From Aculops lycopersici (lineage: Eukaryota > Arthropoda > Arachnida > Trombidiformes > Eriophyidae), in assembly GCA_015350385.1 (NCBI GenBank), contig WNKI01000001.1, positions 3,557,328-3,621,327 of the forward strand: a stretch of 64,000 nucleotides of DNA. Direction: 5' to 3'. The notes under the pieces were generated by a model. It saw nothing but the letters and a program-made list of their open reading frames with translations, ran no database searches and had not been told where the DNA came from. Positions 10,959 through 22,944 of this stretch are shown one piece after another. The position numbers and the translations under genes were made by a program. Position 1 is the first letter of the stretch, and each line of letters starts with the position of its first letter.

Positions 10959-13900
10959 ATGAATGTAACCAAGATGCCAAATCAACGAGCTGCAAGATCG
11001 AAGAGCGGCGAGAAATTTTTAATCACCGAGGATCAGCAAAAGAAGAAGAGAAACAAACCCGTTGACATGTTGGGTTTAGCCAAATCGCTCAAAAGATTCC
11101 TATTGCTCAGTTTGCTAGCATTGGTTAGCAACGAGAGCAACAGGTGGCTTGGTTCCGTCGAGGCCGCCGCTCAGTTCCAAACTCACCTGTTATATCTACC
11201 AAGTGGCCAGCATCAGCATCAGCATCAGCAACAAGTGTCCGCCACAACCTCTGTACTGAAGCGCGACCTCAGCAACAAGCAAAATGGAATTGGCGGCCAA
11301 ACAACTAAAAGTTACCTACAAAATGGTGAGTAAATTGGAGCGATGAATTTTGACGAAGTGAAGAGAGGAAATAAGATCAAGATGAAAAATTGAACTCTAA
11401 TGAAAGGAGCAATTAATCCTCGACAACTTCTTGAGTTTTCCATCTAAAGGGGTAAAAGAGAAAAAGGAAAAAACTCTCGATTATCGATTAGCTGGCCAAA
11501 ATTGGTCGAGAAGAAGCGACGAGAGCTTCCGATGCTGGCGCCTTGAGGCTGAACAAGTGGCCCGTTAGTTCTCGTTTGTCGGTCGTGCGAAAGGAAAACT
11601 CGGCGCTCATTTGCCTCTGACTGCTAGTTTGCATTGCATTACTTTGCACCGCAGTGCCTTCGACGACGACGTCGCCTTCCAGTCACTCGCCTGTTGACGT
11701 GAACTAAATTTCGCTCGCTCGCTGACTGAGCTCACGTCGTTGTCCTCTTGATTTTTTCTGGCAAGCCAGCAAATGATCGAGCGAAGCCTGAAGGTGAAGA
11801 GAAAGCTCGAACATTAATAAACACAGCGAGAGAGAGAGAGAGAAGATCGAGCGGATAGTTTATTCAAATGGGCAAATTGGAGCTCTCGTCTATGCGAAAC
11901 TTTGAGCTAGAGAGTCTGCAGTTTGGAGACCTAGTCGTTTGTGGGAATGAATCGTAAGGTTTCCAGGCTAAACTTTGTTCTTACCTTTAGTCTTCGTAAC
12001 TCGAGTCTCTTGTAGGAAGGAAACCGGCTAACGGGACACACAAGCCTCGCAAATGGCACAAACGACGAGGGAGAGTCACTGATAACGGAGGACGATTGCC
12101 AAATCAATTATCGGTCCAAATAAGTCGGCAGGTAACTTTCGTTGGCTCTCGCTTTGCAACTTTTGTTGCAGTTGCCACTCGTCGCCAGCTAAAACTATTC
12201 GGCCAGCCAGTCAGTCATTGAGTGATTTAGTTGGCTGGTCAGTTAGCAAGGTCCAAATGGAGGACTGCCCACGAAGTTTGAGATAAGAGATGAATACAAC
12301 GGAGTTAACGATCTATAGCTCGCTAGCTGGCTTCATTTGCAGCTAGTGTCTCTCTACAATGAAGGCAACAAATACCGCTTATCGGAATTGCAAAATCAAT
12401 GTTCCCTCTCATCGCATCCAGCAGCAGCAACAACAGCAACAGGTGCCGCCACATCGCCGAGCTGATTTTGACGATGATCACTTCGGCGGCGATCTGATTG
12501 GCTTAGTGTTTTAACGCGCCGACTTAGTGAGAGAGGCAAAATCCTATCGCTCCAACTAACGAATAAACGAGCCGATGAGCTTCACCAGAGATGCACAAGT
12601 CTCTTCTTGGCCGCCGCCTCTCGCTTGCCATCTCTTTTACCCTTTCTATCTCTGAAAAAGTTGAGTTAACCCAAATTTAGCTGGCACATCCAAAGAGAAG
12701 AAAGAATCCAAAGGAACTGACTGTTTATCGCCAGGTAAAGCAAGTGTCTTTTGGATTGCTTTTGTTTTCTATGCATGAATCTCTGCAAATTCCAAGTGGT
12801 CAGCCAGCTCGGCGCTCGCATCACTATCGAGAATCCACTCTCTCGCATATCTCACCTGCCTCCTTCTCTTTCTCTCTTGTTCGCCTCGTAATTAGCTAGT
12901 GAGTTTATTTTGAATCTCCAAATGAAATATTTACGCCAGAAGAATGGACAAGGCAACAATAATGTTATTATAATAACTCAATAATGATCCAGTAAACTAA
13001 CCTCCCTCACTTCCTTCTCTCTGATAAATCTGCTTCAAAAATTGGAAAAAAACGAAAAAAATAACATAACTAAAAACAGTTTGCCAGGTGCGCGATGGCG
13101 AAAGTGTTGCCATCGTGGAGATTGAGGAAAGTCGCGGCTCAGGTAAGTTTTCTCTCTCTCTCTCTCTCTCTCTTCGCTACCTCTACTCTTTCTTTCCAAC
13201 TATTCCTCTCGGCGGCTGTGGGCTAAGTCCAGCTGTCCAAACGCTCGGCTCGGTGGTTCCGGCGATTAGTTTTTAGTCACAGGTAAAAGTTGGCTAGCTA
13301 AATTTACCCCTTTCTAGGCGGGAAGGATCTCACGCTGCGAGGAGGCAAATGTTAAAATTGCATGATATTTGGAGAGAAAAAGTCTTTTTTCAGTTTCTCT
13401 ACCTCCAATTGTTCAATTTAATCGGAAAGCTAAAAGCTTGCCGAGAGGAAATCGAGGAACACGATAGAATGGGAGGGGAAAAAACTGGTGTGTTTTGTTG
13501 GAATACTCGGTATTAATCTAAATCTAAATCCAAAACAATACGCCAACTCCAATTCCAACCCCACGATTACGACATCCACATTTACCAACCTAAACTTAAT
13601 AACACGAATGGAATCAAACGGAATGGAATGGAATACAGACATGAGCCAGTCGACGAGTCCCACTGAGTTGCCAATTTTAGGTTCCGTTAGTTTGGGCGAA
13701 ATTGAGCTTCGCATCGAATCTGAAACGCACAAATATTTTCACATTCAAGACAAACGACTGAGACTCACGCGGCCACTTGACCGCGATGCCATAATGAAAG
13801 AGGTAAGTCGATCGTTTTCTCTCTATCTAGTTTATCTGATGGAGAGATCTACTTCTTCCACCTGTTGAGTGTGAGATTCGATCCAAGTTGTGCCGTATGA

Positions 13901-16900
13901 TGAGAGATCTTTTTTACACAAATGTGACTCTACCTTCAAGAGTTTGATTGCATCGCAAAAAATCGAAGACCTCGCGAGAGTACCGATGGCATTCTCACTA
14001 CAAAAGACGGGAAATCTCCGGCAGGTTTTATTTCAGTCCGAGCTCATTTCTTGGCACCTAGTTCGCATAGGAGAAGTGAGCGGATCTAAAAAACCTCAAT
14101 GGGACATAGTCATTCGATTTTATACCAACCTGTGTTAATTTAAAAAATAATCAACTCAACCAGAATGCGAGGTCCATCAATGAGGCATAAGTTCGGGTTG
14201 TCTCCAGGTACGCCTATGAGTCCCCGCGGTAGTCTGGTGTGCTTAGCCTCAAGCCCGAATTCAATGGAATATAGTCTTGGTAAAGATATATGATTAGATC
14301 AATGACGTTATAATTTTCCGGAGTTTTTATTTTCCACTTTCGGCCTCCTTCACTCATAAACGGCGCCCAATTTATTTTCACTCAAAATCCCTCGCTGCCT
14401 CACAGAGACCCCAAGCGGCGCAGTGGATAGGAACCGGTCAGCGTGCAGGCATGCAATGCTGAAGACTTGGGTATGATTCCTGCGCTTAGCTGCTGTTTTC
14501 TCCGGGCAAATTCGGGTACAACTCCTATTCCCTGGAGAGAACGGGACCCACCATCTATAGTCCGAAAGGGTGTAGATTGGCTACGGTCGGCGCACCTCAC
14601 GGGCGGCCCAGGGGGCTCAAGATTTTCTACCTGCATTTAGAATACTTTTAATAAAATAAACTAAAATAACTAATCTTCACAAACCCTTCCAACCTCACGA
14701 ATGCAACAAAAAAACAGAACTCGACCCTAGTGACGCAGCAACCTGTTTCCTCCATCTACCTCCAGGTCTCGTGTTTGGATAAACGCGAGCCAGCCAACCG
14801 CAAAGTGATCATTCCAGTTCTAGTCAAGGTCTTGGATTTGAACGATAACGCTCCAAAATTTACGCAACCAATTTACTCGGTTCATGTGAACGAGTTGACA
14901 CCTGTTGACTCGATTGTTCTAGACTCAATTCAAGCAACTGACTTGGACTCGGCCAATAATGGACTTGTCGAGTACTCGCTGGCTGGCCAAATGCCAGCAA
15001 CATATCCGGTAACAAGTACAACACCTTCCTCAACCCCAACAACAACTACCACCACCACCACCGCCATCATCACCACAACCACTACTAATGCTCAGCGGTT
15101 ACAACCTAGAGAGATGATGTCGGCATATTTAGCGACATCTCAGCAAACTACAATAGCCACACCCGCGACCGGCACCACCACTCCCGCCTCAGCCATCACA
15201 TCAACCGCAACAATCACTCCAATTGGAGGATACTCTTCAACAAATGCAGCCACCACTCTCGACTCAAGTTCCTCTAAGCCCAGCTCAAGTTTCGCGTCTC
15301 CACCAACGGACCAAAAACAACAACCAACCAACAGGTCGCCGCCCACTATCAACTTGGACAGTGAGCCAATCATAAATGGACCCATGGAAGAGCCGGACGA
15401 CGATGAGAGCGACGAGGCATTGTTGGCGGCAATGAATGGCAACTCGACTTTTGGAGAAACTGGGGGCCAAGATGGAGGCGATATGCCAGAGGCAACTTCC
15501 GGTGGCTCGTCAATAAAGGTTACGAGAAAGAAGAGAAGGCGGAGGCATTATGAGGTACCGACAACGATGATGGCTCAAGCTTATAAGCGGAGAATGACCA
15601 CAATTCCAACTATGCCAACAACAACCATTAGACCTCAGCAATTATGGACAAATCTTATGGGAATGCCATCGTCGGATTCAGATGCTAGTTTAAACAATCA
15701 ACTTTCAACTCCGCAAAGAGATTCGAATGAGCTGTTCAGCCTGGAGTTTGTTCATGGGTCAAGTAAACCGGTGATTAGATTGCGCAAGCCTTTGGATTAT
15801 GAGACACAAAGAGTTCATACGCTAACTATTGTTGCAACAGATAGAGCCATCAATCCAAGAGACCGGCTATCGACTCAGGCAAAGATTGTTATTCGCGTCT
15901 TGGATGGTGACGACCAGGGACCTGCTTTCATTTTAGACCAAACTGGATGCGCAACAAGCTCCTTCCAATCCACCACCAGCGATCCCTCGAGCTTCCAAAC
16001 TTCCGGGCCATTGGTAGCGCGAAGAGCTCGACGATCAGTTAGTTTTGAGGATCCAACAATGACTACTTCATCTGGTCCAATTGCAAGCTCATCCACGTCA
16101 AGTAGCACAATGACTTCGCGAGATCAGTATCCCAAACACCGGGGATTCAAAGTGACAGATGAAAATTTCGACTTTAGCGATACTCTTGGTGCCGAAGACG
16201 AGCACGAGACTCCAATGAGCGACGCGCCAGCATCCGGGGGCTCATTAGCTGCAATTGCAGTACCTCCTCCGGCAGCTGAGACTACAACTTCCAGCAGAAA
16301 TAGGAGATTTCCGCCAACAAGCCAGACGATGATGCCCAATCAACTTCCAGTTACCATAACAAGACAACAGCAGCATCAGGTGGCCGGTTCGGCGGCGGCA
16401 ACCATCAAGAGCAGGTACATGGACTACACCTGTCTACAGAACACAGGTAATAGTCAACAAGTTGAGTACTTTGCAACCGTGATGACCGGCGACACTGACT
16501 ACCTGTTGCGCATTGCACCTCAGGCCATCAAAGCGAGGGATCGGGACGAACTCAATGCCCCGATTAGGTATAGTTTTGTCAATGGAACTCCGTCGAACTT
16601 TACTGCCTACTTCCAGATAAACCCTCTGGATGCAAGCATCAAACAGGTGGCTCCATTGGAAAGACAACAGGCGCAGGAATTTGTAATCTGGGTTCAAGCA
16701 CAAGAGCAAACAGTCAACAAACTGTCCAGTTTGGCCAAGTTAACTATTGAGGTCATACCAACTGATAAGAATCCACCAATTCTAGTGCCAAACTCATATT
16801 CCGGATTCATTGAAGAAAACTCGCCAATCGGCTCTAATGTATTTGTATCTCCAGATTTGAATCTAAGAGTCAATAGCAACTACTCAAATCTATTGAGAAT

Positions 16901-19900
16901 CTCAGTGATGGATGGCGACGCCAACTCGCCGGGTGCCGGTCAATCTCAGAGGGCCGCCCAATTGTATGAATTCGAGACAACAAGTGACGCCTTTAAGGTG
17001 AATAGAGATGGCTTCTTCTATGTCAACAAGTGGCCATTGGATCGCGATCCACCAAGTCAAGTGGTTCACATGTTTCAGGTTACAGCTAGACAATTGGGTA
17101 TCGCGTCCTCGAGATCAATCTCGTCGCCCATTAGCATCAACATAACTCTACTAGATCTCAACGATAACCCACCCATTTTGGCCAATAGCTCGCTGTTAGC
17201 GGTGCACTTGACCGCCTCAAACGAACGAGTAGCTCGACCGGTAACTCTGATCAAGGCACTGGACAAGGACTCTCCTGAAAATGCAAGGATGCTCTTTTCA
17301 ATCAAACACGTGTCCAATAATGGAAAGGAGCGATTCCGCATAAACGAGGACACAGGTGAGCTCGAAGCGTTGGGTAAATTTGTCGCCGGCGAGCAATTTA
17401 GTTTGACCATCCAGGTGGCCGATGAACTTGGTCGCTCCTCGCAGGGAATCGTTGATGTCCTCGTGACTCCAGGGCCAAATACAGGTGGCCCTCAATTTGT
17501 CATGCCCAATATGAGCAACAATCTTGGCCACACAATTGAAGGTCGTGATGCTTCGAGTCCATCTTCAAGCGCGGCAATCTCCTTGCAAAATCAATCACAA
17601 AATCAATTAAGAGGCGGGTACCAAGTGGAAATCAACGAGGGAATCGCGCCTCACTCGGCAGTTTTTCAAGTGCTCGCCACAGACCCTGAGAATGATCCAA
17701 TTAGCTACAGTATTGTGGATGGCAACGTAAACAATGACTTTTATATCAACTCAAAATCGGGTACAATCTATGTGGCCAACAAGTTGGATCGCGAGGAAGT
17801 CAGTGCCTACAGTTTGTTGGTTCAAGCTCGCGATTCGGGCGGCCTAGCCTCAGCTCGTCATGTTTACATTCAGATCGCCGATAACAACGACCAAAATCCA
17901 GTCTTTAGCTCGGCCCATTACGGTTTTTCCGTTGAGGAGGGAGTAGCCGATAGGATATTGGGCAAAGTGATGGCTCAGGACGGCGATTGGCAGGAGAATG
18001 GACAGGTGGTTTACTCGCTCGCGGCCGCTGACTCGCCCCAAGTTCCCACTTCCCCGGTGACAGGCAAACCAATGTTCTCAATTGATGATCGGACAGGCGA
18101 GATTAAGCTACTGGAACGTTTGGATTACGAGAAGGCCAAGAGTCATGCTTTGATAGTTACGGCGAGAGATTTGGGCGAAAATCCGAGGTCCTCGACCGCC
18201 TCAGTCTCAATCAAGGTTATTGATATCCAGGATGAAGCTCCTTATTTTGAGAGATACTATTACGAGACTCGTCTGGTGGAAAATGTGGCCCAGCAGAGAG
18301 TTGCTCAAGTTTTTGCAAAGGATCCAGATTCAGTGGCTCAGGTGACCTATGTCCTGAGATCCGGGGATTCCAGTCTATTCTCGGTCGACCCTCAATCAGG
18401 TTTAGTGACCACAATCCGCGGATTGGACTATGAGGAATCACGTAACCACTTGTTGTTGATTGGAACGCAGGAGCAATCGTCGCTAGACATGGCCACAGCG
18501 GCGGAGCAGGTTGCTAGCTCCATTCAAAGTGGCGAAACCCTCGACAAGTCGCCCATTTGTAGGATTGACGTTACAGTGATTGACACCAACGATAATGCCC
18601 CCTACTTTGCGCAACAGCCACTTCCTGTTAGAATTCAAGACTCTGCGCAGCTGGGCACCCACGTCACCATCATTCAAGCTTCGGATTTGGATGCCGCCGA
18701 GCCGAACAATCAGATTCGCTACGAGCTAGTTAGCTCGGCCGATTCAGATACTTTAAGTGCCCTACAGTCAATGACAATCACTAGCGATGAGTGTTTGCAA
18801 TTGTTTATGATTGACGCATCGAGTGGATCCATTAATGTCAAGTCTGATTTGAAGCGAGACTCGCGATCCGAGTGCCAACTTATAATTAGGGCTCGCGATT
18901 TGGGTCAGCCAAGTTTGAGTTCGAGCACAAGTATCACCATTTTCATAGATCACATTGCAGAAATTTCGCCCACCACAATGATTGGCTTCGCCGACTCTAG
19001 TTTCACCGTGGAATTGGCGGAAAATTGTGCGCCCAACACTCTAGTCAAAACGTTGCCAATCATCAACAAGCCCAAGATTAATTTCCCTCTAAGTTGCGAG
19101 ATTGTGAGTGGAAATGAGCTTGGCAAATTTTATGTTAGAGAAAGCGAGCAACGTGATTGTGAACTCCGGGTGGCAGTTAGTGGCCAGGTGAGTGGACAAC
19201 AGCAACAGGTGCCCACAGTGATTGACTACGAGCAAAGGCAAAAGTATTTGCTCACACTGAAGCTCAATACTCTGGCTTCAAATGCCAAAACTATAGCCAG
19301 TGTCAACGTGAACATCATTGACAAAAACGACAACAGGCCTCTATTCTATCAGCCAGCCAGGTACAGTCATTTGACACAACAGAAATTCTTGGCTGCCATT
19401 GCAAGCGACTCGCCCAGTGAAACTCAGATAATCCAATTGCGAGCCACCGACTCGGACTCGCCGCATTCCAACGGACTGGTCAGCTACGAGCTGTTGAATG
19501 ACAATGAACTCGAGGCTCGCTTTAAGGTTGACCCAATTGATGGTATCGTGAGGACCAGTCGACCGGTTGAGGATATTCCACACACTAGATTGCCCCTGAA
19601 ACTAAGAGTGATGGCTCGCGACAATCCAGAAATTCCATCCGACTCTCTGGAGTCGATAGCTGAGGTTGTGGTTAATCTGATAGACGACCGCCATCGGCTG
19701 GCTCTAGTGCTTAAGGACACGCCAACCGGAAGAGCTCTGGATAGTAAAGAGGAGCTATTGGGAGCGATACAAGAGAGAACGGGACTCATTCCAGGACTAG
19801 AGCGAGCGGAGTCGCTCAAGGTTTTCAGAAACGGGAGTCTTGAGTCGGACGTAAGCGGAACGGATTTTTGGTTCTACTTGATTGAACCAGGAACCTTTAG

Positions 19901-20731
19901 GATCGTGTCTAGCGAGGAGCCAAGAATCAAATCGACTTTGTTGGATGCCAGAGCGCAAAGCTCGCTGCTCGATATAGTAGGTCAAAATTTAGGTAAGTTC
20001 ATTGAACTGTAGATCGCGTGGAAGTCCATTATATGTAAAATTAGATCCTAATAAGTCAATTATACGCTTCCGCTCTCCATTTTTCCACAATGACCAAATT
20101 TAATGATTTAGGTTTCACCAAAGCGCGAGTTCGCCTACCGTATTCAATTTCTCTCGGCTTATTAATGAGCAACTCCGGTCGCTCGTTGTCAAGTTTCTCA
20201 ACGCTCCCCTCTCGTGCACTGGGTAACGCTGATGGTTCGGCTCAAACGCTAATTATGATTGGCCTCTTCATCGCCGTAACAAGTGGTATCGTTGTGCTCT
20301 ATCAATGTGGCGCTTGGTCAAATGAAGTCCAGTCGCGAGCAACAAAGGAGAAGCTATTCTTGGCTCAACAGCTTAGGCAACAACAGCAACAGATGCAATT
20401 TCAACAGCAGCAACAGCAGTACGGCTTTGCGATGCCCGGAAGTCCGCCTTGCGGAAATGGACTCACAACATCGCAAGACTTGGCAGCTCTACAATACCAA
20501 CTTCCGCCAGGTTTAAATAGGATGAGCAAAGACACTCTACCTTATGGACTGGGCAATAATAATCACCATCAACAACAACAGATGTCAATGGACCATCCAA
20601 GTCAGGCAACATTCAACAAGGAGTATGAGACTCAGATGCTCAAAATGTCCGTGCTCTTTGATGATGGTCACAGTGTCGATGAGCAAAATTTAAGTGAAAA
20701 TTTGCTAATCAACAGCAATGGTAATAACTAA
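10959..20731 (+). CDS. Cad99C: Cad99C / protocadherin-15-type cadherin, five exons
   Basis: Exons 10959-11325, 13080-13142, 13681-13802, 14718-19992 and 20112-20731 join in phase to 2,148 residues. Exon 1 carries a signal peptide; Met1, Met6 and Met37 are all possible starts, and Met37 gives the most classical signal. Exons 2-4 rebuild the PCDH15-type EC1, with CQVRDGESVAIVEIEESRG, the following strand LRLTRPLDRD, and the paired Cys in YLQVSC. About 11 cadherin repeats follow, seen from linkers such as LDLNDNAPKF, LDLNDNPPIL, IDTNDNAPYF and IDKNDNRPLF, with VNELTPV at the start of EC2. A membrane-adjacent domain precedes a single transmembrane helix (about 1988-2010) and a Gln-rich tail of about 138 residues. 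In flies and vertebrates this family shapes microvilli or stereocilia. EC2 and EC3 hold long low-complexity inserts. The orthology is strong; the exact exon 2 acceptor is chosen by phase. Confidence 0.9.
13151..13173. repeat. (TC)n microsatellite just after a splice donor
   Basis: TC run starting 8 bases after the exon 2 donor of the cadherin, within intron 2. Confidence 0.9.
14405..14660 (+). mobile_element. tRNA-derived SINE in cadherin intron 3
   Basis: A tRNA-like head has an A box at about 14415-14426 (gcggcgcagtgg) and a B box at about 14469-14483 (gggtatgattcctgc), separated as in tRNA genes. An unrelated GC-rich body follows and the element ends in an A-rich tail (ataaaataaactaaaata). 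This is the build of a Pol III SINE. No second copy was seen in the window. A decayed tRNA pseudogene is the alternative. Confidence 0.6.
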
Positions 20732-20991
20732 CCAACTAACTAGTATTCTTTGGTTTGGTTATACAGTATCAAGTTTCCTATTCCACGAACAAACAAACAA
20801 ACTGTCAAAGTATTATTTTTATTATTATTACTATCGTGATTATTATTTGTTTACAACTATTACTCCAACTATTGGTTATTGTTTTCTCTACTTTCACTTT
20901 TTTCATGTAAATTCCCATTTCAATTCATTCATTTATTCATTGAACAACAAGTGCCCATACAGAAAACCTATTTATGCAACATGGAAATCAT

Positions 20992-20997
20992 AATAAA
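20992..20997 (+). terminator. Poly(A) signal of the cadherin gene
   Basis: AATAAA lies 260 bases after the cadherin stop and 275 bases before the next start. Confidence 0.5.
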
Positions 20998-21271
20998 CTA
21001 GAGCCTAGGAATTTAAACCAAAGCTTGTTTTTAGTTACATTTGAGTTACTTTCTCTCTCCTCTCCCGTCGACGAAGCCAATGAACTCCTCCCGGTGGTTA
21101 TGCTGCAATCAATTGGCTCATGAATATTTAGACTCCCACTTTGTGCTTAGAGTTTTCAAATCCGCTGCTCATTTGTTGTTCCTTTAGTGGGATACTTTTG
21201 AAAATATTTGCAATTTTTAGGGTAATATTAAAGGAAGAGAAGAAGAAAAAGAGAATACAGGTGAAGCCAAG

Positions 21272-22944
21272 ATGGTAGAGTATCAAGCTAGCGAAAGGAG
21301 AATCTCTCAGTATTGCCAAACACCTGTGAAACGGTTGTCGGCATTTCAATTGCTGCTTCTTGTTTGCTACTCATTTAGTCAGATAATTATTCAATGCGCT
21401 GGACAAAACACAACTGAAGGTGAGTTAGTTTTCTGATTGCTCTTAGGCAGCGGCGGTGGCCACAGCGATGATGTAATCATCATTAGCCAGCTAACTAATT
21501 ACTCTATCATTAAAATCAATACACTTCCTCTCCATGAATCCAAAAATATTTAGCTCCCGACGAGAGTTTTAGCTTGAAGAAACTGAGACAGGAACTTCTA
21601 GTTACCAGACAATATGATCGCATGAGTAGACCTGTGAAGAATCATTTAACTCAAACTAAAGTGGACATGCGAATCACTATCAATGAGTTTGTTGAGCTCG
21701 ACACAGTTAAATCGACACTTGTAACCGATGCTTGGTTTCACATAACCTGGCGGGACGAGCTTCTGGCTTGGGATCCAAATGACTTTCAACAATTGAAACA
21801 GATCCACGTTAATCCAAATGAGATTTGGAAACCGGACATTGTGTTAATTAATACGGCCGATCAGGACAATTTGCTAAATATTTTTACCGACTCTGAGGTT
21901 TTGGTTAACTCGACAGGCGACGTTACTTGGATTACAATGGGATTACTAAAGAGCAAGTGTCCCATTTGGGCCTACGATTATCCATTCACCGTTAGGCCAG
22001 TCAATTGTAGGCTCACTTTTTGCTCCTTAATCTATCAATCTCATGAGGTTAATATTACAACACCCGGAAATGAGTTCTTCCTTGCAGGTCCCTGGTTCGT
22101 GAATCCACGTTTATCGTTTATCAATATTACAGGCGAGCGATACGAGCGATTCTACGATGGATACGGGACCTACTCCTTCGAGTCATTGACCGTGATACTT
22201 AAGAGGCGAGACAATGCACTTCCTTTGATAGTTAGAATTCCAACGCTAACATCAATCACAATGATACTATGCATGTTCTTCCTACCCATTACCTGGCCGG
22301 TGCGCATAAATTTAGCAATATTTGCTATACTGATTCAATTGATACTAATACTCTACATAGGAATGCAATTGGGCGTCAATGCAATTGGACTAGCTCGGCC
22401 AATAAGCTACCTGAGAGATGATTTGTTCTTGTCAACTATGGCAATGGTGTTGACATTGGTATTCAGACGATTGCTAGTGCTGGCCGATCAACTACCTCAA
22501 ATGCCATATTTCATCTCATCCATTTTAGCAGGTCCAGTGGCCAAGTTTTTATGTTTTGGATTAAATTCCAGCGAGTATGCAACAAAACCGTCGACAGGTG
22601 GCGGCGCCGTGGGAGGTTCACCATTTGGAGGCAACAAAAGATCAACAAGTATCTTGCCAACTCATCATCATCAAGTCAGAGGCTCGTCGTCGTCTCATTT
22701 AGGAGATCATGTTTCGCTTGTAGACGAGGAATCTCAGCTCGACTCAGGTAACGAGTCGATAGCAACTGGAGCAAGCGGAAGCACTCAACTGGACCTCAGT
22801 GCCACTGGCCAACACCAAGCTTCGGGCTTGAATCAAATAGTCTACCTGACTGGCTGTCAGTACGATTGGATGCAGCTGGTAATCTTTTGCGATCGCGTCA
22901 TGTTTGTCTTCTACGCCTTTGTGATGGTGCCGCGTCTTATATGA
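21272..22944 (+). CDS. Divergent Cys-loop ligand-gated ion channel (nAChR-like)
   Basis: Exons 21272-21419 and 21554-22944 join in phase to 512 residues. Exon 1 encodes a hydrophobic signal peptide (about 22-42) and exon 2 the mature receptor. The extracellular domain has the nicotinic-type order: WRDELLAWDP, the IWKPDIVLINTADQ segment, then a Cys-loop (about C185-C201). Four membrane segments are visible: M1 about 272-295, M2 about 298-322, M3 about 333-356, and M4 near the C-terminus (DWMQLVIFCDRVMFVFYAF). The M3-M4 loop is long, Ser/Gly-rich and variable. Odd points: the Cys-loop spans 15 residues rather than 13, loop C has no vicinal Cys pair, and the usual GEK before M2 is missing. It is therefore an orphan or accessory-type subunit. 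Ligand and ion choice are unknown. Confidence 0.8.

Noticed and set aside
13488..13868. 126-codon frame with a Met start inside the cadherin
   Set aside because: Only 13681-13802 is real, as cadherin exon 3; the upstream part is intron with Asn/Thr-rich chance coding.
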